Of a stretch of DNA of 46,904 nucleotides, positions 10,815 to 21,902 are shown piece by piece. A program made the translations under genes and the position numbers. Below the pieces are notes generated by a model that saw only the letters and a list, made by a program, of their open reading frames with translations, made no database searches and had not been told where the DNA came from. Within the stretch, counting starts at the first letter, position 1. Every line of letters starts with the position of its first letter. The stretch comes from Phlegmacium glaucopus (lineage: Eukaryota; Basidiomycota; Agaricomycetes; Agaricales; Cortinariaceae): NCBI GenBank assembly GCA_015039465.1, contig MU130452.1, positions 1-46,904 of the forward strand, read 5' to 3'.

Positions 10815-11140
10815 CCAGCGCCACGTGTAGGTTTTCGATGGCGCCGAAGTTGAGGGCGTCGAGCATGGCCTGGAGAAATATCATGAGTACCATATTACGC
10901 GGCAAAGGACAATTTTGAAGGAAGAAGAAACGAAAGGACAAACACCTTGGTATCTATATTAACAACTACACCGCCTCTCCCTCTGATGTCGAGGGCGGAG
11001 ACTTCTGGCGCCTAGTTGTCTTTACGCTTGCGCTCCTCTTCTTGGAGCTTGAACGAGATGCCACGGGGCTTGGTGGATGTAATTCATGAGAGGGGTGGTA
11101 AATGCAGAGATTTCGTTGAGCAGGCGTTCTGGATGGCGGT
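10815..11140 (-). pseudogene. RPS17: Relic of ribosomal protein eS17 (RPS17), intron-containing
   Basis: Read on the minus strand, the fragments resemble the middle and C-terminal part of small-subunit protein eS17: LLNEISAFTTPLMNYI, then in another frame RGISFKLQEEERKRKDN, a stop in place of the usual Tyr, APEVSALD and VVNIDTK. A GT-AG intron-like gap (about 10870-10945) follows, then AMLDALNFGAIENL. It has a frameshift and a nonsense codon and lacks the N-terminal exons. The retained intron argues for a DNA-level duplicate and against a processed copy. It cannot encode a functional protein. Confidence 0.7.
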
Positions 11141-12326
11141 CTGTTTTTTTATTAAAGGTGGGTAATAATGTGAGCAAGGGAGTAGTGGAAGGGATGTTGA
11201 ACATTGGGTCGGACCTCGAAAAAAGTAATAATAATGTCACAGAATGTCACCTGGTGTTTTTTAAATTTCCGACCCGATCTTCAAAGCGTCTAGGAAGCTA
11301 GAGCTAAGGCTTCTCTTCTAGTCCGAGTCAGTAACCTTTTTCCTTTCTATTATGTATTCTTTTTGGCAGCAAGACTTCAGAAGCTTCAATTTTCGGTATA
11401 ACTTGGCCACTGGACCTGTACCTCTGAAATCCGGACCAAATGCGACCGATGTGAACACTCCCTTCATCAACGACTTGCCTGCTCTTTGACCAGTACCTTA
11501 TTCAATGCATCCATCGACCTGATCATTAATCAGCGCCCAGCGCCCAGCGCTCGCTGCATTAAACAGCTAGACCATTCTGCACCGGCAAATCTCTGAAACG
11601 AGACCTAGGAAGAGCTTGGAGCTTTCATAAATAACATCTGGGGTAGTGCGACATGGGATGTGTGGCTAAACACTGCCATATGAAAATATGTACCTGCAAC
11701 CCCATTGGCAAGTCGATCCTGAAGGAGACCTTTCCGCTGGGAGGTAATGGACGACGGCGCATGGAATGGTATTCACACAATGGAGCCCTACTAGAAGGAT
11801 TACTACCAACTGGGCGTTGCTGTCGATTATAATCATTACTTGAGATCCTCATCAATATGCAGTACTCAGCTCTCTCCCCACTATCAATTGACGTCTTTGA
11901 TATAGGTTGATCACTGGCCCCTATGTTGAATGTTCTCTAGCATTTCCGAATTTTGATTCTCTCAATACGACCACCGGCCAGCGACAAGCGGACCCGCAAG
12001 GGGGAAAGAGGCTTTTGAGAAACAATGTTTGCAAAACACCCGCTTATTTATATGTTTGACATCTGATGCTGACTGCAATCTTAGGTAATATTACCTACCT
12101 GAAAAAATAGCCAGACACCTCTGCAATAACAGTCTAAACGTTCCGGAATGAAAACATGGCCGCCATATAAAATATCGTAATGCCGAGCTCGGGTTGTTCT
12201 AATTTCAGTGATTTTGCGATACTCCAGGAACCCCTTGATACATTTTTGACTATCAACGTCGTTCAAGTTGGGTTTGTAATGTAACTTTTCTCCGGTCCCA
12301 TGCGTCAGCCCACCCCTTCGCCCGCA
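11141..12326. other. Intergenic, nothing recognised
   Basis: Only short overlapping ORFs without domains. A small CAGCGCC repeat lies near 11534-11555. The right end contains the promoter of the small secreted protein gene. Confidence 0.5.
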
Positions 12327-12333
12327 TATAAAA
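12327..12333 (+). promoter_or_regulatory. TATA box of the small secreted protein gene
   Basis: TATAAAA lies 52 bp before a consensus splice donor (12385) and 130 bp before the ATG at 12457. This suits a transcript starting near 12360 with an intron in its 5' UTR. Confidence 0.6.
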
Positions 12334-12384
12334 CCCTGTTGAAAACGGACAAACGCTCTCCAGCCGCTTGTGAATTCCCACTCA

Positions 12385-12453
12385 GTGAGTTAACCGATAT
12401 ATCTCGAGACCACCACAGACAACTGACCTTGATCCTCTTTTTATAAATTATAG
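12385..12453 (+). other. 5'-UTR intron of the small secreted protein gene
   Basis: Donor GTGAGT and acceptor TTATAG bound 69 bp with a CTGAC branch-like site near 12423. The acceptor is 3 bp before the ATG. Confidence 0.55.
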
Positions 12454-12456
12454 AAT

Positions 12457-12654
12457 ATGCACGTTATCCTTAACATCTGCGCCTTCCTTTCGTTGTTCTC
12501 CGTTGCAATGAACGCGGCCGTCATCGATTCTGGCCTAGTTGTACGTGACTTACCGGAATGTCCAATCAACCCTATCCCCATTGGTATTGGTCCAGTTTGC
12601 AGTCCCCATCCTACGACCACTACTAGCTATAGTACCCCCACCCCCTATAACTGA
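12457..12654 (+). CDS. Small secreted protein (65 aa), effector-like
   Basis: A single coding exon of 65 codons. Residues 1-21 are hydrophobic (MHVILNICAFLSLFSVAMNA) and look like a signal peptide. The mature part is about 44 residues, Pro/Thr/Ser-rich, with a Cys at PECP and another at VCSP, and ends in a TTTTSYSTPTP tail suited to O-glycosylation. The TATA box and 5'-UTR intron support a real gene. I do not recognise the family. Small secreted proteins of this kind are common in basidiomycetes and mostly uncharacterised. Confidence 0.6.
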   Translation: MHVILNICAFLSLFSVAMNAAVIDSGLVVRDLPECPINPIPIGIGPVCSPHPTTTTSYSTPTPYN

Positions 12655-14183
12655 TGCTTGAAAGGCAGAAATTATGCCCCTCCCTTCGTTGGTACATACA
12701 TCCCTTTTTAAGCTTATTTAGGGTGGAACATTGCGATTCGTGACAAGAATATAGCATACTATACTACTAGTAGGCCAGTGTCGTTATTGTTATTATTTTC
12801 TAAGAAACCTATTTTCAGTTTTGAACTATCGAGCTGCTGATTCGAGCAGTGAAATGAACATTCGCTTTGTTTATATTTTTAAGATCCCATGAGGCACCAT
12901 TATGGTATCCTCCGTCATTGATAACTGGGAAACACCCTATCGCAGTCCCCCAGTACGATAATGATAGGCTCTTAACGAACCTCAGTACTGCTCTTGTTGG
13001 TAGGGGCCCTGCCGAGTGGCCGAGAGTGGTGGTTGCCGAGCTGACTTTGAAAGTCATCACATCAGCAAAATCAATATTGGAAGGTTCACCACAACCCCCT
13101 TAAGTTGCTTAAAGTGAGATTCGTTGAATCATGTACTACTTTAATCCTCCAGCTCAAGAGTCAGTAAACCGCCTCCGGATAGACCTTACAAGTTCCGGTT
13201 CCTGTCCTGTCGGCTGTTTTGGGACTCCAATAATGTCAGACATTTTTTTCGCAGCACGTCTAGCTCAGGCTTCAAGTTGTGTTGAACTCAGATAGTGATC
13301 TACGATTTCGCGTTTGACTCCGATGAGCTCGTGGGGCAAACGTATGAGACCAGTACACCTATGTATACACTAAACGATCGTATGCTACAGAATAAACAAT
13401 AGACTTCTAGAACAATAAACTACAGAATAAATGAAGATGAAGGAAAAATGACAATTACTAAGGAAGACAACGGCACACATTGCATTGTGCATCTTCTCTG
13501 CATCAATCTTCATCCAATTTATCACCTATCCCTGCAGGAATTCACCATCGTGTGTCTGTTGTCAACCTTTCTCATTGTTCCCTCACCAACATTTCTCAAC
13601 TTGCACAAATTACGCCCGACCTCAAGGCCACTCTGGGCCTTTGATACAATACCTTACCTCGACTCGTCGGGATTGGCGTTCTGTTTTCCTGAGAGGGTCA
13701 CCAATAAATATCGTTGACCTGCCTCTCCATCGCTCAATGCCAATCCCAGCTCAAAGATTATTCAAATGAATGACATTTTATAACGCAACGGAAATCTGCT
13801 GCGCCCAATTGAACAATTATCCCCATTCACAACTCATCCTCGCAGAATTTCTGATTATCACAAATAACATTGGATAGCTGTGCATGTAGCAGTCCTCAGA
13901 GCTCTGCATTTACATAACTCTGGGTCGAGACTGACGTTGCCCATATAAACCAACACTGCAATGTACCATGATATGGTTTATCACGCTCAGACCCTGGGCA
14001 CCTTTCCTATTGTTTCTATAAGGTTCGGCACAGCTTTCGGCCAAACATTCTTCAGAAGGTCTCTGTCAACGACTCTATGGGAAAATTATACTCGGAATAA
14101 AACTCGATGGCGATGGCGATGAACAGGCAGTGGTATTCGGCCAGTCTCATAGGATTCTTACTTCCACCATCTCGTATATCTCA
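12655..14183. other. Intergenic, with possible 5' exon of the next gene
   Basis: No domain-bearing ORF. A TATA-like CATATAAAC lies near 13942. The frame of the next gene's first exon is open back to about 14022, so an upstream coding exon cannot be excluded. Confidence 0.45.
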
Positions 14184-16001
14184 ATGTTACTTCAAGAAAA
14201 CGTTAGCAAGGAATCGCAAGAGAGCGGCGAGGATGAACTCCCATTGATGACGTGGCAAAAGTTTGCTCTGAAGAAGATCGTCGTCCTTCAATGTGTAATC
14301 GAAGAGATGACGGAAAATGAGGGTAAACTTCCACACCAGCTATTTGATGTAGCGAATAGGATTTCGATGATTTCTTCGTGCATCAAGGTAATTATGATTC
14401 GAGTCTGAGATCTGACTACCAGTTCGTATGACTAATGTTTTTACCTTCAGTCGTTAGAGAAACACGAGGAGGATTTCGAGCGACTTCTAGGCAACGCTTC
14501 AGGTTTAGTGATTGTCTTTTGGAAAAAATACAACAAATCGAAGTCCCGCTCACTTTGGCCACCTCCCAAGTTCCAGAAGCCTATCAAGGAGCTTGTACAG
14601 TACGTCGCTGTTCCATCTCAGGTGTAAGCTAGCATCTACTGATTATTTGTTTGTTGATAGAACAGTAAACTGTATCCATAAACTTATTGAAAGGAAATGT
14701 GAGAAGAACCCCGCCAAACGAATCTTAGTGGGTTGCTTCGGGATACGTGATCTTGGAAGCTTCAAGGAATATCAGGAGAGGTTGGATTCTGTGGCATCAT
14801 TTTTGGAGGTACGGATCCAATACCAGTGTAGTCAGGTCCCCATGTCCCAACGACGACGGATAATTAGGGCCGACCAAATAACATCGAGCTCCTTGAAGTC
14901 CTACGAGAAGTTGTTGATGGCCAAGCACAGCCTCAAGACGAGGATACCGAGCTTTCAGAGGAACCAGCTGAAGGTAATTCGCGTGTCAAGAAAGACCAGG
15001 AACCCATTTTTCGCTTGGGCAAGGTGGAGAAATTAGCTGCAGCCAAGCCTGTTAACCATAAGGTGAAATCTGAGGACGATGAGGAGGGTAACCGAAGGGG
15101 ATCTAAGGCTTTAGGAAAACAGAGGTCAAATGTAAATCCATTGATCAACTCAAGTCTTTTGAAAGAGCTAAAACAGTAGAGCAGAATAAGGTTGAGGATG
15201 GTTCCGAAGACGAACGTGTGGAAGAACGTTCGGTGGCGCAACCCAGACTGAAAGGAACCAAGGGTACTAAGAAGGCCAGGGCTACCACATTCAGCGAAGG
15301 GACCCTAGAGCGCGATGACCCAGGAAAGGTGAGAACATCTCTATTTCGTCGACTCCAATATAAGACGCTAATATATGGGAACAGAGAACTGATCGATATA
15401 AGGTTGACGATGGTCCCGTAGACGAACGTGTGGAAGAACGTTCGGTGGCGCAACCCAGACTGAAAGGAACCAAGGGTCCTAAGATGGTCAGGGCTACCAC
15501 ATTCAGCGAAGGGACCCTAGAGCGCGATGACCCAGGAAAGGTGAGAACATCTCTATTTCGTCGACTCCAATATAAGACGCTAATATTTGGGAACAGAGAG
15601 CTGATCGATATTTGAAGGCGAGGGACGAAGAAGACGTAGAAGAAGAAACTTTCGGACACGATCCCCCGATAAATACTGCTGCTCAGCAGTTGAAGGCTAT
15701 GCAGAACCCAAACAAAGCATATGAAGGCGAGGCAAAAAGGGCGGACATACCAATAGGTCACCCAGCTGCTGAAAATAGGCTGTCGAAAGGCAAGAAACCC
15801 ATCACGGCTCCAAAGCGGAAAGTGAGATCGCAAACGGCCCCGGTTAGACCTCGATCCATGATTTCAGGCTTCTCTTTCACCAATACAGGAGGATTCATGG
15901 TCAACGAGAACATTGGGAATACTGGCGATGAAAATACCTCGGATGTGGATGATAAATGGCTTGGTTCGGGGTCGCTTTTAAACGACTTTAAACGTCGCTA
16001 A
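14184..16001 (+). CDS. Uncharacterised protein: MLKL/STAND-N-terminal-like helical region plus charged tail (paralogue A)
   Basis: Seven-exon model: 14184-14387, 14451-14599, 14661-14808, 14868-15062, 15125-15328, 15385-15540, 15597-16001. It gives 486 residues in a closed frame. The 15063-15124 intron is the least certain. The start is the first in-frame ATG of an exon open from about 14022, so the N-terminus may be longer. Residues about 1-170 are helical (for example LFDVANRISMISSCIKSLEK, SLWPPPKFQKPIKELVQTVN) and resemble the N-terminal bundle found before NACHT or kinase domains in fungal STAND/MLKL-like proteins. The rest is charged and low-complexity, with one exon present twice. The neighbour at 16784 is a paralogue with the same intron positions. 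The function is unknown; the resemblance is inferred by eye. Confidence 0.7.
15191..15611 (+). repeat. 212-bp tandem duplication containing an exon and intron
   Basis: Unit 1 starts at 15191 and unit 2 at 15403. They differ at only about ten bases. Each unit carries a coding stretch ending DDPGK, a 56-bp intron starting GTGAGAACATC (15329-15384 and 15541-15596) and the start of the next exon. The result is an extra 156-bp phase-0 exon, so the reading frame is preserved and the encoded 52-residue module is repeated. Confidence 0.92.
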
Positions 16002-16710
16002 GCCACAAGGCCGTCCTTACATTCAAACTCCGTCCATCGGTACTGCCGAATCATGTCACTGCCCCCAATTCACGGAATGAAATCCTTGGAGCCTTTGCCT
16101 GCCTTTACTCCTGACTCCTGAGTCCTCTGTAATAGTCTTAAATATACCATCTCCTCAGGCCCACGGCGTGAGAAGACTAGAAATATTTATTCGCTCTGTA
16201 CCTGTAACCTGACTCATTTTGATCACTTTTTACGTCAAATATCTTTAAGTTAAGAAGCCGATCAAAAGCGTCTGTGTATTTTCAAACTCAGACAAGGACG
16301 GTTTTATTTGAAGAATATTCGAATCCTGATCCTAATAGCGACGGGGCGGAAGTTTACGTACGCTTAGTCTAATGGATGAGGCATTTCAAGTACACCAAAA
16401 GTACATATCGTTGATGTAGATTTATACTGTCACTGGTGACCTCAGTGGAAGGAAGGTCCCTGGATAGTTAGATACAAGGTTGATAAGCTGAAGAATGTTA
16501 TATTTGTTCAACCAAATGTTAGACGTTTTTCGACCCCTAGCGGCTTATATAACGTGGTAGCTCGTGACCACCACTGATTGAATCACCGAACAATGATGGG
16601 CTGTGGCCTGGGCACTACTCCTATTACTCCTTCCTGTATTGGGATTCTTTTCCACAATAAACAGCATCATATCCATAAAGGTTTGCATGGCGATGCCATT
16701 GTTCCTTGAC
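16002..16710. other. Intergenic between the two paralogues
   Basis: No ORF with features. A tRNA-like B box and A box occur here in the wrong order (see rejected items). Confidence 0.55.
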
Positions 16711-16717
16711 TATAAAA
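16711..16717 (+). promoter_or_regulatory. TATA box of paralogue B
   Basis: TATAAAA lies 67 bp before the ATG at 16784, a usual distance for this window's genes. Confidence 0.55.
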
Positions 16718-16783
16718 CCTGAATCCTCTAATCCCATGGAAATGGACAATATCTTCATCTTCAAGTTGCTTTCCTTCCTTTAA

Positions 16784-17943
16784 ATGCTCTCCAAACCCGA
16801 GGCCAACGCAATTAAAATCAAAGAGAGAGAGATTTATAAACAAATTTCCCGATGCTCGAAGGATGCATCTGTTAGTAAAGATGGTAAGGCAGCTCACTTT
16901 GTCAAGAGGATTTTTCACAGACGGCGGCTGACTTGATTTCAGTTCCAATACTCAAGGAAAACGCTGGCGTAATTTTGGCTATGTTAGACGCCGTAAAAGT
17001 GCAGTTACTTTCATTATAATCATCTAGAAAATTCTTCATACCATTCTCCTCACGTTAGACAATCAAATGCAACAGAGATGCATTCAAGGAACTCGCACAC
17101 CATGCAGGTGATCTCATCGTCGCGATCCGAGAGTCCTATAAGAATGCCAAGTTTCCACAGAAGTGGCTCTCTCCTCCGGTACAGCACATCCTTCAAGGAT
17201 TACTGGAGTGAGTCCAATATTGTTATAAAGATAGAGGCGACCTAAATTCGTCGACCAGGAACCTTACATCGATGCTTGTATATGTCAAGGAACAAGCTTC
17301 TGCCAATATTTTCCTTCGCATTATACATCGCAAAACAATCGACATGAGAGTGATAAATAGATATCATGAGCGACTGACGATTATAGTTGATAAGTTTTCA
17401 GTACGTCTTTGCTCGTTAACTCACCGTCACTGTTCTCCTGCTGACATATTTCAGATCCAAACTCACATTACCTCTGATACCATGTTGGTTCGGATGCTGG
17501 AGGAGCAAAAACAGTGGTCCAATCAGATACAACATAGAAATGCCAGAGGGAGGACAAAGAAGCCTGTGGGGAAGATCACCCGGAAAGCAGGAAAGAAGAG
17601 TATGAATAAGTGCCGAGAGGAGGAAGACGTATCAGAAGAGGAGGAATACGAATCAGAAGAAGAGGAGGATGAGGAGGAAGACGAATCAGCTTGGGAGGAA
17701 AACGAAGTACCGCCGTCCATGACTCCTTTTGAATCAAGAGGTACGATGCTGCCGATGCATAACTTCGTTCTTCCTTCAATCTCCACTTGTGGGCCATGGG
17801 GTACAGAAGAGAGGTACGCTGCCAGTGCCACTGCCTGGCCACCTCCACCCCCACCGATCACATTTATGCGCTCAGGAAAAGGTGTGATGATTAACCAAGG
17901 AATCAGAAACGTACCCTACTCCAATTTCTCGAGTGTTTGGTAA
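16784..17943 (+). CDS. Uncharacterised protein: MLKL/STAND-N-terminal-like helical region plus acidic tail (paralogue B)
   Basis: Five exons: 16784-16883, 16943-16998, 17059-17207, 17259-17400, 17455-17943, with introns of 51-60 bp. They close in frame for 311 residues. Residues about 30-160 form a helical region (DVPILKENAGVILAMLDAVK, NRDAFKELAHHAGDLIVAI, WLSPPVQHILQGLLENLTS, IIHRKTIDMRVINRYHERL) matching my recollection of the MLKL-like N-terminal domain of agaric NLR proteins. Next comes a basic KKPVGKITRKAGKK stretch, an acidic run (about 12 Glu/Asp clusters), then Pro-rich sequence (WPPPPPPIT). No NACHT, kinase or repeat domain follows. Three intron positions and phases match paralogue A, and the exon after the first shared intron is 149 nt in both. 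The role is unknown; membrane-acting or adaptor functions are speculation. Confidence 0.78.
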
Positions 17944-18188
17944 TGATTGATCAGTGCGCTACTACCACTTATCATCACTGGTTAGTACTCTCAACTATGA
18001 TATCAAGGGGTGGGCTCAGTGTTTGCATATAAATATACTCAACCGTTCAATAGACTTCTTACTCTTCCAAGTCTGTCAAAGTGTACATATTCCATAGAAG
18101 GCAAATAAAAAAGATCAATAGTTAATATAGAACGATTAATTACATAGTAAACGAAAAACGAGCTGCAGACATAGGAGGATGAAAACTA

Positions 18189-19585
18189 CTACTGCCCGAA
18201 TGGGAATATCTGCTTGCAACCCCCTCCAATTGAGCCAAAAAAGTTGTTCAAATTGACGTTCAGAGCATCGCGGAGAGCACCTGTAGGGTTGGGATACAAA
18301 GACCGTACAGTTTGATTCACGAAGTTTGTGTACAGCAAGCACCCATCACTCAAAGTTGCCGAGGTCGGGTCGAAGACATAGTTGTTGACGCTGCCTTGGT
18401 TTTTTCCAGGTTGGATTGGGTGAGCATTGAATACACCCTGGAATCCGGCAACGATTTCCTGGGCACCGAGCGAGGTATTAGGGCGGAAGAAACCGGTAGG
18501 CATTTGGCTGTTCTGGAAAAATCCACGGGCAACAGTTAGGTCGAGCTGTCCATCGGCAACTCGACCATCCACAAAGAACAGGAAGGGGAATACGGATTCG
18601 GCGAATGCAGTAAAGTAGCGGGGAGAAACGAATGAAAACTCGGGGTTTGTAGCGATGGATTCCTGAATACGGTAGTGTCTGAACTCCCCCGCTACTGTGA
18701 GGTTGTACTTTCCACCACCAAAGCGGTTGCTGAACTCCGAGAACTGATAGTTGGGTGTCAGATTATTCTTACTTGAAATTTCAAAACCAAATTTACCTCG
18801 TCAAATCTTGTCTCATTAAAACTATGGTTGTCACCAAAGAATGCATCGCCTGATAAGAATAATACTCAGCGCACATTGTCTCTCCTTGACTAGTAAATAT
18901 AATTACCTCGGGTCATACTAGAATCACCTTATTTGAGGACAGGAATCGTCGTTACTTGGCGTCCATCAGTTAAATGAAACATACTTACCTTCAAAGACGG
19001 CATGCGTGTTAAGACCTCCAACAATGGCAGGTTTGGGAGGGTCTGGACCAGTCTTGTCACTCTTTCCTCCAATACTGAGCAGATTGGTGAGCATATTTCC
19101 GTCAACTAAATGTGCGGCATAAGTGATGAAAACGGCGAGATCATTCCCCATGTTAAACCCTGAAGACCAGTTAGCTTCTATAAGTGAAGTCAACGTGCAG
19201 TCTCACCTTCTTGAACTGCGTTAACGATCTGTCCGGGGGTCGCAATCCCGTCACGAGGTAGCCACTGCAAGAAAGCGGTTAACAAAAAAGGAGTCAATTC
19301 AGTAATTCTGGGACCTACACCATGCGATGCAAGGGTGTTCAATCCTGGGCATGGGCCGCGTATGTCTCCTGGTTGAAGGGGTCTCCATGGATGATCCTCA
19401 TCATTGACCAGTTTCGCCGATGTGTCACTCAACGGCCCGGGGGGTGGTTCTGCACCCCGAACCTGGAGCTTTGGAATGATGAGGTCTCTCTCTTCAACCG
19501 AGAGGCCAGCGAGCGATCCATATGATGGAAAGGCACCTGTAGTTGAAGTCAAAGCGAGGGCGACAAAGAAAAGTAAAATCTTCAT
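18189..19585 (-). CDS. Unspecific peroxygenase (secreted heme-thiolate peroxidase, long type)
   Basis: Six exons on the minus strand: 19585-19319, 19264-19207, 19159-18989, 18927-18907, 18849-18797, 18743-18189. They encode 374 residues, matching the roughly 370 of the Agrocybe-type enzymes. A signal peptide covers residues 1-18. Cys79 in RGPCPGLNTLASHG is the proximal heme ligand. EGDSS (165-169) gives the Mg-site region, built partly by a 21-nt micro-exon. Arg232 and Glu239 in PRYFTAFAE match the catalytic Arg/Glu pair, spaced 7 apart. Cys325 and Cys366 are spaced 41 apart as in the known C-terminal disulfide. The family transfers oxygen from H2O2 to C-H bonds and aromatics and is extracellular. 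All key residues are present, so activity is expected. Confidence 0.95.
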
Positions 19586-19617
19586 TGTGATATAGAACCT
19601 CTGGTTCTCTCAGAGGG

Positions 19618-19623
19618 TTTATA
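19618..19623 (-). promoter_or_regulatory. TATA box of the peroxygenase gene
   Basis: TATAAA on the minus strand, 32 bp before the start codon at 19585. This implies a very short 5' UTR if it is used. Confidence 0.5.
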
Positions 19624-19873
19624 TTGTCAACTCGAATGGCGCAGAATAAACCTGAAACGAAATGTTTTGCATTCCAGCGGACCCGAATTCCTTAGTAGGT
19701 AGCAAATGCCAAGCGGTACTTTACGAATCCTGGGAGCACGGTATTTACCACATTTCCGAGTTCTCAGTATTGAGGAGAGTCGGTGTTTTATAACCGGAGC
19801 CTGCGAAAATGGAAAACTTCTATTCGTGCAGTGATTGCCGGTCGGATTTTAAAAACATGGTGGTTTCTAATCG

Positions 19874-20314
19874 TTGTTGTCAAGTGTCACAAATAAACAA
19901 ATACAAACAAGGTGTGCTGCCTCGTCTTTAGTTTTTGACTATGGTCGATGGGCAACAGAGGACTTACAACCTTGGGGGGTGGTCTATCATTCGCAGGATC
20001 ACTTCACTTCTCGCTTCATTACTGAAACAGGTTCCATGGAGTTGTCCACGCCGGGCCAGAGGGTGGAGTACGAAGGCAATGTCAATATACCCACATGTCG
20101 ATCGCGTGTTGCAACTTGTGCTATTTTATGTAATCTCCTCCCCTCTCAGTCAGAACTCGGATCTGCCTTGAAAAAAACGGCCTGCTCAAACCAGTTAGTA
20201 CATTTCCGACGTAGTAACAAAGATACCGATCCTTACATTTTCGTGGCTGAAGTAAGTTCACTTCTCATTCCAATTCGATCAATACACAAAAGAACGACAT
20301 CCTATGTTCGTTAA
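19874..20314 (+). other. Possible remnant of a transposon-linked protein (PWGVVYHSQDHFTSRFIT)
   Basis: An ORF with a motif (LQPWGVVYHSQDHFTSRFIT, later SALKKTACSNQL) that I loosely associate with fragments of fungal transposon-encoded proteins. It begins with a non-ATG or weak start and the C-terminal part looks like read-through. The end near 20150-20200 resembles sequence at 39126-39165 (GGATCTGCC, then CTCAAACCAGTT), so a dispersed repeat is likely. Confidence 0.3.
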
Positions 20315-21902
20315 GAAAGTCTACTATCAAAATAATCAGTATTTGTCCCCTGTCGTTGACCCTAACATGCAACAGAACGACTTACCGTTTGGTTATTATT
20401 GTTCATCAACGATCCTTGAGAAAGCGACACCGTCACAGCCCTGAGCGCTGAGCGCTGAGAACCGGTGCCTTTCCTTCCGATAATCCATCACACCTAGTTC
20501 AGTTATTTGTCAGGTGTTCCCCAAACGTCCTCTCACTACATGCCACCAGCTAGTTTAATCCTAGCCACCGTCGTATTCCTCAAGCCAACTGACGCCCGAC
20601 GCATCAGCTTCCAGTGTTGAAGTATGTATCGGATGAGGATACTAAGTTATATCATGAAAGTCAACTGATATTCGATGTCAACGCGCGAATTCAGTTTACA
20701 GTGTGTAAGTGAGGGTGGTGAACCCTAGCGATCTTGAGGGCCTATTTAGAACCGCAAAATTTTGGCAGGTAAGTTTGAATCCAAGGATATAACAGCAAAC
20801 CGACTGCACCAGATAGTTTTATAGACCCAGTCATTCACACTCGTCTCCAATGGCGGCTGAACTTCGTGCTTTAACAGGTGTGAAGGATCTCCCCATAAGC
20901 CAATTGACTTCCATACCAAACATTGGTAGGATGCTTTAGGGGCGCTGGAGGTTGACCCTGATATTCATTTTGGAGTCAGCCGTCGAACCTGGAAACACCC
21001 CATGAACATGACTCTACACAGTGATCAACAAGCATCATTTGGAGCCAAAACTTACCTTCCTCGACATGGAGTAATATTGATAGCCTTTCCTCGCTGTCCG
21101 TTATGAATTCAGCAGCCGTCGCGATGGCCTTGTATCTGGGGGATTTGGGGTGTTTTGGCCACTATGTTTTTTTTTGCGTGCTAAATTAATTAGATCGGAG
21201 TTTAAAACATGCAGTTGGACCCACCACCGTCGAAAAAATGTCTAAGTCTCTTGCCTCTTACTCAAACTAAGTTGATACTGAGTAAGAAGCCATTCTATTC
21301 AAAACGCACATCAAATTCCTATTTTGAGCCATAAAAAACCCCTCATAGTATATCAACTCTGCTTTATAGCATTCAATTGCCATCCAATAGTCAACCGCTG
21401 TCTAAACAAGTTACGATAGACATAAAGCAGCAGTATACAGCATTCAGTCGACAGGTCACTGGCCGATAAACATAAACGAGAAAGCACACAGCATTTTGTA
21501 AGTAGAAACGTTGCATGAGAGTATGGAAAATATACGGCAGTGGCTGTGGCTGCGGCTGCGGCTGTGGTTGTGGCTGTGGCTAATGTAATGGTAGCTTTCT
21601 AACAGAACATTTGAAAAGGTTTATATGTAGCCTTACTATGTAATATGGGACTTCTGTGATTTTAATGGCAAGTGGAAGTGGAAGATGGAACGACTTGAAG
21701 GTCTCGGACTTTGCCGGCAGACCAATTTTGGCATGACCAAGTGTGTTGTGTTCCCTATCCCTTACCTTACGACAAAAGAACTCGATATCTCATAATGGCG
21801 ATGGACTTCCTTGGTTTCACGAAAAACAAACTTTCTTGGCATTTTACATCAATTTCAAGGGTCATAGAATGGTAGTGAATGCAAGAGAATCGTGGCTACG
21901 TC
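20315..21902. other. Intergenic, nothing recognised
   Basis: Only short ORFs. Simple repeats include GAGCGCTGAGCGCTGA near 20445 and the GGCTGT tract listed separately. Short runs downstream of 21903 on the minus strand may be remnants of the transposase that once followed the BED domain, but no conserved motif is visible. Confidence 0.45.
21538..21583. repeat. GGCTGT/GGCTGC microsatellite
   Basis: About seven hexamer units of GGCTGT, GGCTGC and GGTTGT in a row in intergenic DNA. Confidence 0.85.

Noticed and set aside
10602..10941. Plus- and minus-strand ORFs after the GTPase
   Set aside because: The minus one is read-through beyond the eS17 relic; the plus one has no features.
16313..16410. 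tRNA-like signals: ATTCGAATCCTG (B-box-like) and TTAGTCTAATGGATGAGGC (A-box-like)
   Set aside because: The two boxes are in the wrong order and no cloverleaf can be folded; at most a scrambled tRNA remnant.
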